Assembly: GCF_003007715.1 (NCBI RefSeq)
Contig: NZ_PXNO01000027.1
Span: forward strand, 930,001 to 994,000
Origin: Marinobacter shengliensis
GTDB taxonomy: Bacteria; Pseudomonadota; Gammaproteobacteria; Pseudomonadales; Oleiphilaceae
Length of the DNA stretch: 64,000 bases
Direction of reading: 5' to 3'
Shown here: positions 1 through 8,484 of the stretch, in pieces
Layout: the number at the start of each line of letters is the position of its first letter
Position numbering within the stretch: position 1 is the first letter of the stretch
Made by a program: the position numbers and the translations under genes
Notes under the pieces: model-generated
Databases searched by the model: none
What the model saw: only the letters and a program-made list of their open reading frames with translations
What the model was told of the DNA's origin: nothing

Positions 1-426
1 GTGTGTTTGCAGAACACGAAATTGGCACAATCGCGGGAACATCGCACGCCTGGCCGGCATTTTCACAACCGTTGTTTGCCGGCCTTTCCGTTACCTGTGG
101 ATTGGAAGCAGGCTGTTGTGCATCGCTGGAGCCGCTATCAAGGCAGCCTGAAAGACTCACCGTCATGGCAGCTGCACAAGCAAAGCGCAGGCTATTAGTG
201 CAACGGATGTAGTGGCGCATCAGGAATTCCTCTCTTGTTATTAGAATGCCATCCCAAACCCTTTTAGATCGGCATGCATTGTATTATGCGATGCATTCTA
301 AAAAAAGTTCAACTGATTCATCGATGCTTTCCGTCGTCACACCATCGTAACGAAATTGCCACAAAGGAGTATTAGGCTGCCTGCTAGTCGGTTTAATTAT
401 GGTTATACGATATGAAAGGAATTCAC
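1..426. other. left-edge region without a supportable gene
   Basis: No gene can be assigned with confidence. A frame open from position 3 to a TAG at 210-212 could be the C-terminal end of a gene that starts left of the window, but its third-position base use is not clearly biased and I recognise no family. Positions 213-426 are AT-richer and presumably carry the promoter and leader of the lipoprotein gene that starts at 427. Confidence 0.4.
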
Positions 427-1863
427 ATGAATTATCAGAGACGACGGTTTCTGCAGATACTGCTGGTGGGTGGCTCAACCGTGGCAGTGAGCGCTTGTGT
501 GGGAGGATCCGGCGGTGGCAACCCACTTAACAATCCGCCTGCACCGAATCTAAACCCGGTACCCGACCTGGGCGACACACCCGCGGACATCCTGGCCATG
601 GAACTTCCGCTTTCTCCCGGGCCTCTCATGAGCATTGGCCCTCTCGAAAACAGTGGGGTTGACGGCATTCTGATTCCCCCAGAGTTTGAGATCCGTCGAG
701 TTGCCGTCTCCGGGCTTACAAGCTCCACGGCAATCCCTCTGCCTTCACTGGGGCTGATCAATTACCCATGGCACATCTTTCCGGATGGCGGCGCGGTATT
801 TGATCTTGATGACGGAGGATGGATTTACGTCAGCAACAGCGAAATCACTCCGGCGGGCGGCGTCGGCGTACTGAGATTCAATCGTGATGGCGAGATCACA
901 GACAGCTACCCCATCCTTCGAAACACCCGCCAAAACTGTGCTGGTGGCCCCACGCCCTGGCAAACCTGGCTATCTTGTGAAGAAGTTCCCGACGGCAGGG
1001 TTTACGAATGTGATCCTTTGGGCACACCGGATACCGCAAGAGCACTCCCGGCGCTGGGCATTTTTAACCACGAAGCGGTTGCAGTCGATCTCACAACGAA
1101 AACACTCTACCTTACAGAAGACGCGGGAAGCGGCCGGTTGTACCGGTTCAGGTCCAGCGGTATGGCCGTATCCATCAATGGAAAGCCGGGGCTGGATATG
1201 GATAACGGAATCCTGGAGGTCCTGGAAATTGAGGGCTTCGAAGCCGGCGCATATCAGCAAGACCTGGCCGAAGCCCGAACGGTGAGGCGGGTTCGCTGGG
1301 TACCCGTTCAGTCCCCGGACCGACCTCAGAGCCACGTCCGTTCGGAAATCGAGATTGCTACTGGCGCCGGGGCCCCAGGCACTGTTTTCAAAGGCGGTGA
1401 AGGGATCTGGCTTCAGGAACTGCCGGAGGGCCAGCGACCGCAGGTGAGCGGCGCGAACAACCCGCTTCGTGCGGTGGTCTATTTTGCCTGCAAAGGTGAC
1501 AACCGAGTGTACGCCCTGGACATCGATAACGACTTGATAGAGGTTGTATTCGACAACGAACAACTGATCGCCCCCGACACCCCGTTCGATGATGTTGATA
1601 ACATCACCATATCACCCATGGGTGATGTCATTGTCGCCGAAGACGGCGACGCTATGCGACTGATGGTAATGAACCCCAATGGTCCGTCAAAAATCCTGTT
1701 GCAGATACCCGGTGGCGGCAGTGAACTGACTGGCCCGGCGTTTACCGGTAATGGTCGGTTCCTCTATTTCAGTTCTCAAAGAGGCAATGCAGCAGGCCCC
1801 GGGATTCCAGGGCTAGGCATCACTTATGAGCTGACAATACCAGAACGTTTTCGAGCTGGTTGA
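427..1863 (+). CDS. PhoX/DUF839-family Tat-exported lipoprotein
   Basis: A 478-residue protein of the PhoX (DUF839) beta-propeller phosphatase family, expected to act outside the cytoplasm. The N-terminus has a twin-arginine motif (RRRFLQ), a short hydrophobic stretch and a lipobox ending VSAC, then a Gly/Asn/Pro linker, so it should be a Tat-exported lipoprotein. Family landmarks visible are NCAGGPTPWQTWLSCEE (about residues 175-191), FNHEAVAVD and DNITISPMGDVIVAED near the C-terminus. The ATG at 427 is preceded by AAAGGA about 7 bases upstream; an in-frame ATG at 412 has no such site. The protein is shorter than classical PhoX alkaline phosphatases (over 600 residues), so phosphatase activity is inferred, not certain. 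It stands alone; the next genes are tRNAs on the other strand. Confidence 0.8.
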   Translation: MNYQRRRFLQILLVGGSTVAVSACVGGSGGGNPLNNPPAPNLNPVPDLGDTPADILAMELPLSPGPLMSIGPLENSGVDGILIPPEFEIRRVAVSGLTSSTAIPLPSLGLINYPWHIFPDGGAVFDLDDGGWIYVSNSEITPAGGVGVLRFNRDGEITDSYPILRNTRQNCAGGPTPWQTWLSCEEVPDGRVYECDPLGTPDTARALPALGIFNHEAVAVDLTTKTLYLTEDAGSGRLYRFRSSGMAVSINGKPGLDMDNGILEVLEIEGFEAGAYQQDLAEARTVRRVRWVPVQSPDRPQSHVRSEIEIATGAGAPGTVFKGGEGIWLQELPEGQRPQVSGANNPLRAVVYFACKGDNRVYALDIDNDLIEVVFDNEQLIAPDTPFDDVDNITISPMGDVIVAEDGDAMRLMVMNPNGPSKILLQIPGGGSELTGPAFTGNGRFLYFSSQRGNAAGPGIPGLGITYELTIPERFRAG

Positions 1864-2016
1864 TTTCTAGGCAGCCAGATAATCGCCACAGGCAATTCCC
1901 GGGGTGTGCGGGTAAATCTCACACGCCCTGATTCTGCGCATTGCTTTTTGGGGACGAGATCGAAAGGCCAACAGTCTCTGGAAAGGCTGCTGTGGGTTAG
2001 TGAGGTAAAAATAAAA

Positions 2017-2090
2017 TGGAGGCGCGGGTCGGAATCGAACCGGCGTACACGGAGTTGCAGTCCGCTGCATAACCACTCTGCCACCGCGCC
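2017..2090 (-). tRNA. tRNA-Cys (GCA)
   Basis: The minus strand folds into a complete 74-nt cloverleaf that includes an encoded 3' CCA. The acceptor stem is GGCGCGG paired with CCGCGCC, the anticodon is GCA and the T-loop is GGTTCGATTCC. It lies 54 bases downstream of tRNA-Gly in the same direction, so both are probably one transcript from the promoter at 2258-2285. No T-rich hairpin terminator follows it clearly. Confidence 0.97.
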
Positions 2091-2144
2091 GGGTAAGCCT
2101 GGATTCTGGCTTATGCTCTCAGGAGGCGTGAGAGACTTGGAAAT

Positions 2145-2220
2145 TGGAGCGGGAAACGAGATTCGAACTCGCGACCCCAACCTTGGCAAGGTTGTGCTCT
2201 ACCAACTGAGCTATTCCCGC
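2145..2220 (-). tRNA. tRNA-Gly (GCC)
   Basis: The minus strand gives a 76-nt cloverleaf with encoded CCA: acceptor stem GCGGGAA paired with TTCCCGC, D-arm AGCTCAGTTGGTAGAGC, anticodon GCC and T-arm GAGTTCGAATCTC. It is the first gene of a Gly-Cys tRNA pair. In E. coli and Pseudomonas this pair follows pgsA directly; here pgsA is about 9.7 kb away but in the same orientation. Confidence 0.97.
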
Positions 2221-2257
2221 TCTTCGTCTAGAGGCTTTGCCTCGTCAACGGCTGCGT

Positions 2258-2285
2258 ATTCTACGGATTCCGCCGGGGGCGTCAA
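2258..2285 (-). promoter_or_regulatory. sigma-70 promoter of the tRNA-Gly/tRNA-Cys pair
   Basis: On the minus strand a TTGACG -35 box (2280-2285) is followed after 16 bases by a TAGAAT -10 box (2258-2263). A start about 7 bases further on lies roughly 30 bases before the mature tRNA-Gly 5' end, typical of a tRNA operon. Confidence 0.65.
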
Positions 2286-2460
2286 CACCTTTTTTTCAAG
2301 TTTTTGTTTTTACGGCAATTGTGAACAAACTTTAGCCAAAACCACCGGTTTTTGTCATTTCCGGCCAACCCATCAGAACCGTTATCTGCGCAATGGTTTA
2401 TCGCCCCCACATCTTTCAGAATCCATGACACCCAATCACATTATCAGGCAGACCAATACC

Positions 2461-3165
2461 ATGCGCGTTCCCGCAACCGTCATCGCTACCCTCTTTACCC
2501 TGTCAACCATGGTGGCCAGCCACGCATCTGGCGAAGGATGGACGCCCAAGCAGCAAGGCAAGGAACGGTCTGACATCAACACCTATGTCAGGACCGTTTC
2601 GGATACACCAATCAAACAGTTCCGCGGTGTGGTTGAAATCCAGCACTCTATGGTGGCTGCGCTATCGGTGATTGATGACATCTCCCTGTGCCAACAGTGG
2701 ATCTACAACTGCCAGGAAGCCAACTACCACGTTACAGATGACGGTGAGCGGCTACTGTGGATGAAATTTGATGGCGTTTGGCCAGCCTCAGACCGGGATG
2801 TGGTGATGAAGTCCGTATTCCTTCAGGACGAACCGGGTGGCGCTGTCACCGTGCAATCCACGGGCCGCCCGGATGATGCCCCGCAGCAATCCGGTTACGT
2901 GCGCATCCCCATGCTGGATAACAGCTTTCTGGTGGAACCACTTGAGGAAGGCTGGATACGGGTAACATTCACTACCCATATGGATCCGGGAGGTCTGGTG
3001 CCCGCCTGGGTGGCCAATATTGTGGCCACCGATGCACCAATTCGAACACTGGAAGGGTTAAAACGGATGATGGAAACATCACCCTATCGTGACTATTCAA
3101 CGAGCGCGCCGCCGAAAGAATTGGTCGAGAAGCATAACCTGCGCTTCCCGACCGGCGATTCCTGA
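2461..3165 (+). CDS. START/SRPBCC-fold lipid-binding protein, exported
   Basis: A 234-residue protein resembling START-domain proteins, which bind lipids or other hydrophobic ligands in a helix-grip fold. The N-terminus (MRVPATVIATLFTLSTMVASHA) reads as a Sec signal peptide with cleavage after the Ala residues near 20-22, so it should be periplasmic. The mature part carries the pattern of these proteins: a variable start, an aromatic WxxxDxVWPASDRDVVM strand and a final helix with LEGLKRMM. The reading frame is open further upstream, across the tRNA genes; the ATG at 2461 is chosen because it gives the signal peptide. It ends 6 bases from the convergent L,D-transpeptidase gene. Ligand unknown. 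Confidence 0.7.
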   Translation: MRVPATVIATLFTLSTMVASHASGEGWTPKQQGKERSDINTYVRTVSDTPIKQFRGVVEIQHSMVAALSVIDDISLCQQWIYNCQEANYHVTDDGERLLWMKFDGVWPASDRDVVMKSVFLQDEPGGAVTVQSTGRPDDAPQQSGYVRIPMLDNSFLVEPLEEGWIRVTFTTHMDPGGLVPAWVANIVATDAPIRTLEGLKRMMETSPYRDYSTSAPPKELVEKHNLRFPTGDS

Positions 3166-3171
3166 GCTACC

Positions 3172-3903
3172 TCAGCTATTGCCACCACGGGCTGCGCGAT
3201 TTCCGGCAACCTGGGTAGCACTGTCACAATTCAGGAAACTGGAGGTCTGCAGCCAATCCTGGTCCGGGTAGTATTTGAAGACCAACTGGCCACCTTTGAG
3301 GTTGTCCACCACGGTTTGCACCACTTTCTGGTCTACCGCCGGGCAGCCATGACTGCGGCCGATGCGCCCGTATTGGTCCACCCAGTTGCTGTTTACATAA
3401 TCTGCACCATGAATCACGATGGCCCGCTGCCTTGCGAGATCGTTAATGCCTGGCTCAAGGCCGTCCAGTCGCAAGGAATAGCCGTGCATGCCACGATAGG
3501 ATTCACTGGCCTTGAACAACCCCAGGCTCGACTGGTAGCTGCCCTCAATATTTGAGAAGGTGGTGGCTTCCTCGTTGCCGGAGTTTCTGCCGTGAGCAAC
3601 CAGATCTCGCAACAGTAAATCGCCCTGCTCCAGATCAAAAATCCACATCCGCTCCTGGCTGGAATGGAGTGAAAAATCAATCACTGCAAGCCGTTCGGGC
3701 ATGGCAACGCCGTTGGCGATGGCGCAGTGTGTGGCTTTGAAGGCTGCCTCAAGCACTTCCGGGTTCAGCTTGGGTGCAACACTGGCGAGACGGGCAAGCA
3801 ACTGGTCATCCAATGACTGGGCCTGGGCCGGTATGGAAATGGCTAAAGAAACCGCCAAGCCGGAAAACAATGAAAAAACGCGTCGATTGTGATGCTTGGG
3901 CAT
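3172..3903 (-). CDS. YkuD_2-type murein L,D-transpeptidase-like protein
   Basis: A 243-residue exported protein of the YkuD_2 (murein L,D-transpeptidase catalytic domain) family, which may cross-link or trim peptidoglycan stem peptides in the periplasm. Residues 1-28 form a signal peptide ending AQAQ. The catalytic signature is present: IVIHGADY and, further on, GRIGRSHGCPAV, giving the conserved His and the SHGC nucleophile cysteine. The mature N-terminal 60 residues look helical. It is convergent with the START-domain gene and divergent from the Mla-like operon; a cell-envelope theme joins them. The substrate cannot be read from sequence. Confidence 0.8.
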   Translation of the reverse strand: MPKHHNRRVFSLFSGLAVSLAISIPAQAQSLDDQLLARLASVAPKLNPEVLEAAFKATHCAIANGVAMPERLAVIDFSLHSSQERMWIFDLEQGDLLLRDLVAHGRNSGNEEATTFSNIEGSYQSSLGLFKASESYRGMHGYSLRLDGLEPGINDLARQRAIVIHGADYVNSNWVDQYGRIGRSHGCPAVDQKVVQTVVDNLKGGQLVFKYYPDQDWLQTSSFLNCDSATQVAGNRAARGGNS

Positions 3904-4139
3904 GCACGTTACCTCAGGATTCAGGAAGATAAGCTACCTGCTTGAAAAGATGCCTTATTCTAACAGAGAATTTTGAGACGCCGTTCATTCCGTACAATTT
4001 TTAACCGTTCCCATACAAATGGTGGACACGCGAGCCTCCATTTCCGCTGCATAAAAAGACCGAAAAGTCACCGACGCGATCTCCGGCAAGGTTACGAAAA
4101 ACCAAAGATACTGGCAGACCAGTTCCGGAATCTTTAAGC

Positions 4140-5336
4140 TTGAGAATATCTTTTCTGCCTACCGGACAAGGATTAACGGCACCTGTGGCGACTGATTCCG
4201 GCTATTCGACGACAGCACACCGCGACACCCCCGGTAACCTTGCCTGCAACGGTGACACCCTGACCCTATCCGGCAGTTGGACCCTCTCCCATTATTCGGT
4301 ACTCAACCAGCGAATAGCCGAGGTTCAGGCCAGCGGAAACACGATCACCAACATTGAGTTCCAGAAGCTAAGCCGGGTTGATACGGCAGGGGCCGCGCTG
4401 ATCGCCCGGTTGACAGGCCCGGAACAACTTCTGAGTTTTCTGGAAATGGCCTACCTCCCTGATGAACAGCGGCAACTTCTCATCACCGTTGCCGAAGCGA
4501 TGGCAGGAGCCACCTGGCAGCCCGCACGGAAGAACGCACTGCTGGACTTTCTGGCCGACGTCGGAGAGAAGGTGACCGCCATTGCCCGCTTGATATGGAT
4601 GCTTACGGGATTTATCGGTCAAACCCTTGCCACCCTGTTTTATATCCTTCCCCGGCCACGCCGCTGGCGCATCACTCCGTTTGTCGCGGCAGTACATGAT
4701 ACCGGGCTGAATGCCCTGCCCATTGTTGCCTTACTAACTTTCCTGGTGGGCGCCGTTGTCGCCTTTCTGGGAGCGACTGTGCTGGAAGACTTCGGCGCGA
4801 CGATCTATACCGTCAATCTTGTGGCATTCTCTTTCCTGCGGGAGTTTGGTGTTCTGCTGGCGGCCATTTTGCTCGCCGGACGCACCGCCAGCTCCTTCAC
4901 CGCCCACATCGGCGCCATGAAGGTCAATGAGGAGCTCGACGCCATTCGTACCCTGGGTTTGAATCCGGTGGAACTACTTGTAGTCCCACGAGTTCTGGCC
5001 ATGATGGTCAGCCTGCCGGTGCTCACCTTCATTGGCATGATCTCCGGAATGGTGGGCGGTGCCGCCGTCTGCGCACTGGTGCTGGATATTCCACCAAGTC
5101 AGTTCATGGCCATCGTGGAGCGGGATATTGCCCTGAAACACTTTCTGGTAGGTATCGGAAAAGCCCCAGTGTTTGCCTTCCTGATTGCGGTCATTGGGTG
5201 TCTCGAAGGCTTCAAGGTGGCTGGCAGTGCCCAGTCGGTGGGCGAACACACCACCTCCAGTGTGGTTCAGTCGATCTTTATGGTGATCCTGTTGGACTCC
5301 ATAGCGGCGTTGTTTTTTATGGAAATGGGCTGGTAA
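4140..5336 (+). CDS. MlaE-family permease with fused N-terminal STAS domain
   Basis: A 398-residue inner-membrane permease of the MlaE/Ttg2B family, the transmembrane subunit of an MCE lipid transporter. Residues about 29-105 form a STAS-like domain (TLSGSWTLSHYSVL, VDTAGAALI), the role played by separate MlaB in E. coli. The permease follows from about 145, with the family stretch LREFGVLLAAILLAGRTASSF and the coupling segment GAMKVNEELDAIRTLG. The start is uncertain: the first possible codon is TTG at 4140 without a good Shine-Dalgarno; GTG at 4185 is an alternative that keeps both domains. The gene heads a four-gene operon with only 3 bases before the ATPase gene. Confidence 0.88.
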   Translation: MRISFLPTGQGLTAPVATDSGYSTTAHRDTPGNLACNGDTLTLSGSWTLSHYSVLNQRIAEVQASGNTITNIEFQKLSRVDTAGAALIARLTGPEQLLSFLEMAYLPDEQRQLLITVAEAMAGATWQPARKNALLDFLADVGEKVTAIARLIWMLTGFIGQTLATLFYILPRPRRWRITPFVAAVHDTGLNALPIVALLTFLVGAVVAFLGATVLEDFGATIYTVNLVAFSFLREFGVLLAAILLAGRTASSFTAHIGAMKVNEELDAIRTLGLNPVELLVVPRVLAMMVSLPVLTFIGMISGMVGGAAVCALVLDIPPSQFMAIVERDIALKHFLVGIGKAPVFAFLIAVIGCLEGFKVAGSAQSVGEHTTSSVVQSIFMVILLDSIAALFFMEMGW

Positions 5337-5339
5337 GTC

Positions 5340-6164
5340 ATGCCGGAGATGAAACCACAGAAAGGCCACAGCCCTTCAACACCGGTGATCCAGGTGCGGG
5401 GACTGTGTAACCGTTTCGGTGATCACGTGGTCCATGAAAACCTGGAGCTGGACCTCTTTCCCGGAGAGATCCTTGGGGTTGTTGGCGGTTCCGGCACGGG
5501 CAAATCGGTTTTGCTGCGCAGCATCGTGGGCCTCAACACACCTTCAGACGGTCACATTCAGCTTTTTGATGTTGATCTCACAGAACTTTCTGGCACAGAG
5601 CGGTCTCTGTATGAGCAGCGATTCGGCGTGCTTTTTCAGGGTGGCGCCCTGTTTACCTCGCTGAATCTGATGCAAAACGTTTCACTGCCACTGGTCGAGC
5701 ACGCGGGTCTTACCCGAACGGAGGCCGAGGAACTTGCCCGGATGAAGCTGGCACTGACCGGGCTGCCAGCAGATGCCGCCCTGAAATACCCGGCCGAGCT
5801 TTCCGGTGGTATGGTGAAGCGAGCCGCCCTGGCCCGCGCCCTGGCGCTGGACCCGGAGGTGCTGTTTCTGGACGAACCCACAGCGGGGCTGGACCCGATC
5901 GGCGCGGCAGCGTTCGACGAACTGATCGTGACCCTGAGGAACGCCCTTGGGCTGACAGTATTTCTTGTTACCCACGATCTGGATACGCTGTACACAACCT
6001 GTGACCGGGTAGCCGTATTGTCCCGTAAAAAAGTGCTGGTGGCAGACACACTTGAAAACGTCGCCAAGACCGACGACGAATGGATACAGGAATACTTTCA
6101 TGGCCCCAGGGGGCGGGCCGCGATTGATGCACATAACCGGCTGACCAGACAGGAGCCCGTTTAA
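5340..6164 (+). CDS. MlaF-family ABC transporter ATPase
   Basis: A 274-residue cytoplasmic ATPase that should energise the MCE lipid transporter with the STAS-permease encoded just upstream. Walker A is GGSGTGKS (residues 49-56), the Q-loop lies in FGVLFQGGALFTSL, the signature is LSGGMVKR with the methionine typical of MlaF, and Walker B with its glutamate is VLFLDEPTAGLDP; the switch is LVTHD. It begins 3 bases after the permease stop, and its stop codon overlaps the ATG of the MCE-protein gene by one base, so translation is coupled. Confidence 0.92.
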   Translation: MPEMKPQKGHSPSTPVIQVRGLCNRFGDHVVHENLELDLFPGEILGVVGGSGTGKSVLLRSIVGLNTPSDGHIQLFDVDLTELSGTERSLYEQRFGVLFQGGALFTSLNLMQNVSLPLVEHAGLTRTEAEELARMKLALTGLPADAALKYPAELSGGMVKRAALARALALDPEVLFLDEPTAGLDPIGAAAFDELIVTLRNALGLTVFLVTHDLDTLYTTCDRVAVLSRKKVLVADTLENVAKTDDEWIQEYFHGPRGRAAIDAHNRLTRQEPV

Positions 6165-7102
6165 TGGAGCCAAAGGCCCATCACGTTATTATCGGACTGT
6201 TCACGCTGGTTGCAGTAACAGCTGCCCTGCTGTTTGCACTATGGCTGGGCAAATCGACTGCAGACCGCGAGTGGGCTTACTACCAGATAGGCTTTGATCA
6301 CCCGGTGGGCGGGCTGTCAAAAGGCAATCCAGTGTTATACAGCGGCGTTCCGGTTGGCGATGTTCTCGAGCTGTCCCTGGCACCAGACAATCCCGCCCAT
6401 GTTCGGGTGCTGGTGCGTGTGGATCGCGACATCCCGGTACGGGAGAACACCCGGGCGGAGCTGGTTCTTGCCAATATTACCGGCAGCATGAGTGTCCAGT
6501 TCACCGGCGGCACAACCGACAGCCCGGTACTTCAGGGTAACCGTGATAACCCACCGCTCATCAACGCACAGCCATCGGCGTTTTCCAACCTGCTGAATAA
6601 CGGTGAGGCCATGATCTCAAGTGCAGAACAACTGTTAACCAGCATGAACCGCTTGCTTGCGTCGGAGAATCTGGAGAACGTATCGGCCATTCTGGACAAC
6701 ACACGCCTGGCAACGGAATCATTGCTCGCCAATCGGGAAGAGTTGCTTGCCCTGATGGCTCAGTTCGACACCGCCGCTATCCGCGCCGAGGAAGCCGCGA
6801 TCAAGGTTTCTGATACATCGGACCGGGCGCGCCAAACCCTGGAGCGGGAAATCGCGCCGGTGCTGGAATCCATGACCCTGGCCCTGTCTACCTTGCAGCC
6901 TACCCTGAGCCGGTTGGACCGACTGACCGAAGACAATGAACAGGTGCTGGATGCAGGGATTCAGGGCTTGGGCGAGATAACACCTGTGCTCCGTGAAATG
7001 CGCAGTACTCTGAGATCTCTGAATTCGTTTACCCGAAAACTGGATGAAGACCCACTCGGAACATTACGGGGTGGCCCCAAGCTTAAGGAGTTTGAGCAAT
7101 GA
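6164..7102 (+). CDS. MlaD-like MCE-domain protein
   Basis: A 312-residue periplasmic protein anchored by one N-terminal transmembrane helix (residues about 8-28) followed by a single MCE domain (GFDHPVGGLSKGNPVLYSGVPVG onward, about 38-125). MCE proteins form hexameric rings that pass lipids between membranes. The region after residue 140 is mainly helical, with repeated Leu/Glu heptads, and is longer than the tail of E. coli MlaD, suggesting a longer tunnel or docking stalk. Its last codons overlap the following lipoprotein gene by 4 bases (ATGA). Confidence 0.9.
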   Translation: MEPKAHHVIIGLFTLVAVTAALLFALWLGKSTADREWAYYQIGFDHPVGGLSKGNPVLYSGVPVGDVLELSLAPDNPAHVRVLVRVDRDIPVRENTRAELVLANITGSMSVQFTGGTTDSPVLQGNRDNPPLINAQPSAFSNLLNNGEAMISSAEQLLTSMNRLLASENLENVSAILDNTRLATESLLANREELLALMAQFDTAAIRAEEAAIKVSDTSDRARQTLEREIAPVLESMTLALSTLQPTLSRLDRLTEDNEQVLDAGIQGLGEITPVLREMRSTLRSLNSFTRKLDEDPLGTLRGGPKLKEFEQ

Positions 7103-7725
7103 TCAGACAACTCTTGAACTGTGTCCTGCTGTTGTCTGCATTTACAATCTCAGGCTGCACGGTTTTTCCACTCCCGGAGCCACCTAGAATCATGGATCTG
7201 GGTACTGACGTCGCCCCCACCGTGTTACCACAAACTCACAATGCCAGTCTCCGGGTTGAAACGCCCTTGGCATCGGCCCCGTTCGATGGTTCCCGAATTC
7301 TAATCAAACCGACACCTTATGAGTTTCAGGCCATTCGGGAAGCCCGCTGGAGAGACACTGCACCCATAATGATTCGGGATCACGTCATAAGCCACGTCCG
7401 CACCAGTCAGGCATTTCGTAACGCGATTGTCGACACCAGCCCCGCCAACGCAGAACTCACCTTGGTGAGTGAACTTACCGCATTCCACGTTATGCATCAG
7501 AACAGTAAACTTCACGTTATCATACGGTTACACACGGAGCTGGTGCAAAATAATCAGCGCGAGAGTATCTGCGTTCGCAACTGGAACATTATGGAGCCGG
7601 TAGCCGACAGCCAACAAGAGAGTATCGTGCAGGGGTTCAGCAAAGCCGCAAATCGTCTGGGAAATGACCTGACCGGCTGGATGGCCGAATGCGTGGAGCA
7701 GTCCCACAAAGCTGCCCAGAACTGA
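7099..7725 (+). CDS. ABC-type transport auxiliary lipoprotein (PqiC-like)
   Basis: A 208-residue lipoprotein with a lipobox TISGC (Cys20) after a short signal peptide. Its position as last gene of an MCE operon, and a domain beginning LRVETPLASAPFDGSRILIK, match the auxiliary lipoprotein family (DUF330/PqiC-like) that acts as the outer-membrane partner of MCE systems. It replaces the MlaC shuttle expected in a canonical mla operon, which is absent here. The start ATG overlaps the MCE gene by 4 bases. Function in lipid trafficking is inferred from context. Confidence 0.78.
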   Translation: MIRQLLNCVLLLSAFTISGCTVFPLPEPPRIMDLGTDVAPTVLPQTHNASLRVETPLASAPFDGSRILIKPTPYEFQAIREARWRDTAPIMIRDHVISHVRTSQAFRNAIVDTSPANAELTLVSELTAFHVMHQNSKLHVIIRLHTELVQNNQRESICVRNWNIMEPVADSQQESIVQGFSKAANRLGNDLTGWMAECVEQSHKAAQN

Positions 7726-7814
7726 TTGCCATCGCTCTCGTTCGCCATTAGAATCCAACGCGACTCAAGGTATGGGTCGACTTTCGCTGATTTTTTTCAC
7801 ACATGGAGCGTGTT

Positions 7815-8483
7815 ATGACAGCCATTCCCGGCGTTGAATTTGCAGACAATACCAACCAACGCACTCCTTGCGTTTTGCTCCTCGATATATCCGCTTCCAT
7901 GGCTGGCGAACCCATTCGCCAATTGAACGAAGGCCTGAGAACTTTTGCCGAAGAGCTGCAAAAAGATCCCGTAGCCTCACTTCGCGTGCAGGTCATGGTG
8001 ATTACCGTGGGCGGGCCAGAAGATGTTCGCGTGGTGCAGCCATGGACCGATGCAGCCGACTTCTCCGCTCCCTATCTGAGCGCCAACGGGCTTACTCCGC
8101 TGGGCCAGGGGATGCACCGTGCTCTGGAGGAGATTGCTAACCAGAAGGCGGTATACGACGCCAATGGCATCTCCAGCACACGGCCTTGGGTAATCATGCT
8201 TTCTGACGGCTGCCCCAACGATTATGGCTGGGAATCCTACGCTGATCAGGCTCGACTGGAAGAAGAGAACAAACGGGTAATTGTATTTCCGATCGGCACC
8301 AAGGGCGCTGACTTTGAAGCGCTCGGCAGGTTTTCTACCAAAACGCCAAAGAAACTGAAAGGCCTTCAGTTCCGGGAGCTTTTCGTGTGGTTGAGCCGAA
8401 GCATGTCGACAGTCTCTGCCAGTGTCCCCGGTGAAAGGGTAAGCTTACCGGCCACAGACACCTGGGCCGAAATAGAGGTTTAA
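7815..8483 (+). CDS. von Willebrand factor A protein, TerY-like
   Basis: A 222-residue cytoplasmic vWA protein. The metal-dependent adhesion site is complete: DISAS at residues 24-28, a threonine in GLTPLGQGM, and the aspartate in MLSDGCPND. This arrangement and length match TerY, the vWA protein of the tellurite-resistance-associated TerY-P module. The ATG at 7815 is chosen over one at 7803 because GGAG stands 6 bases before it. It is followed after one base by the PP2C phosphatase gene, then the kinase gene, giving the vWA-phosphatase-kinase order. It probably scaffolds or is modified by the other two; that is inference. Confidence 0.85.
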   Translation: MTAIPGVEFADNTNQRTPCVLLLDISASMAGEPIRQLNEGLRTFAEELQKDPVASLRVQVMVITVGGPEDVRVVQPWTDAADFSAPYLSANGLTPLGQGMHRALEEIANQKAVYDANGISSTRPWVIMLSDGCPNDYGWESYADQARLEEENKRVIVFPIGTKGADFEALGRFSTKTPKKLKGLQFRELFVWLSRSMSTVSASVPGERVSLPATDTWAEIEV

Positions 8484-8484
8484 G

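Noticed and set aside
1..212. C-terminal end of a gene entering from the left
   Set aside because: A frame is open from position 3, but codon bias is weak and no family is recognisable, so no CDS is called.
1864..2016. Possible tRNA-Leu remnant after tRNA-Cys
   Set aside because: I looked for a tRNA-Leu because the locus usually has one; no acceptor, anticodon or T-arm pattern is present.
1906..2460. A long N-terminal extension of the START-domain gene reaching back over the tRNA genes
   Set aside because: It would translate both tRNA genes and give no signal peptide; the start at 2461 gives a normal exported protein.
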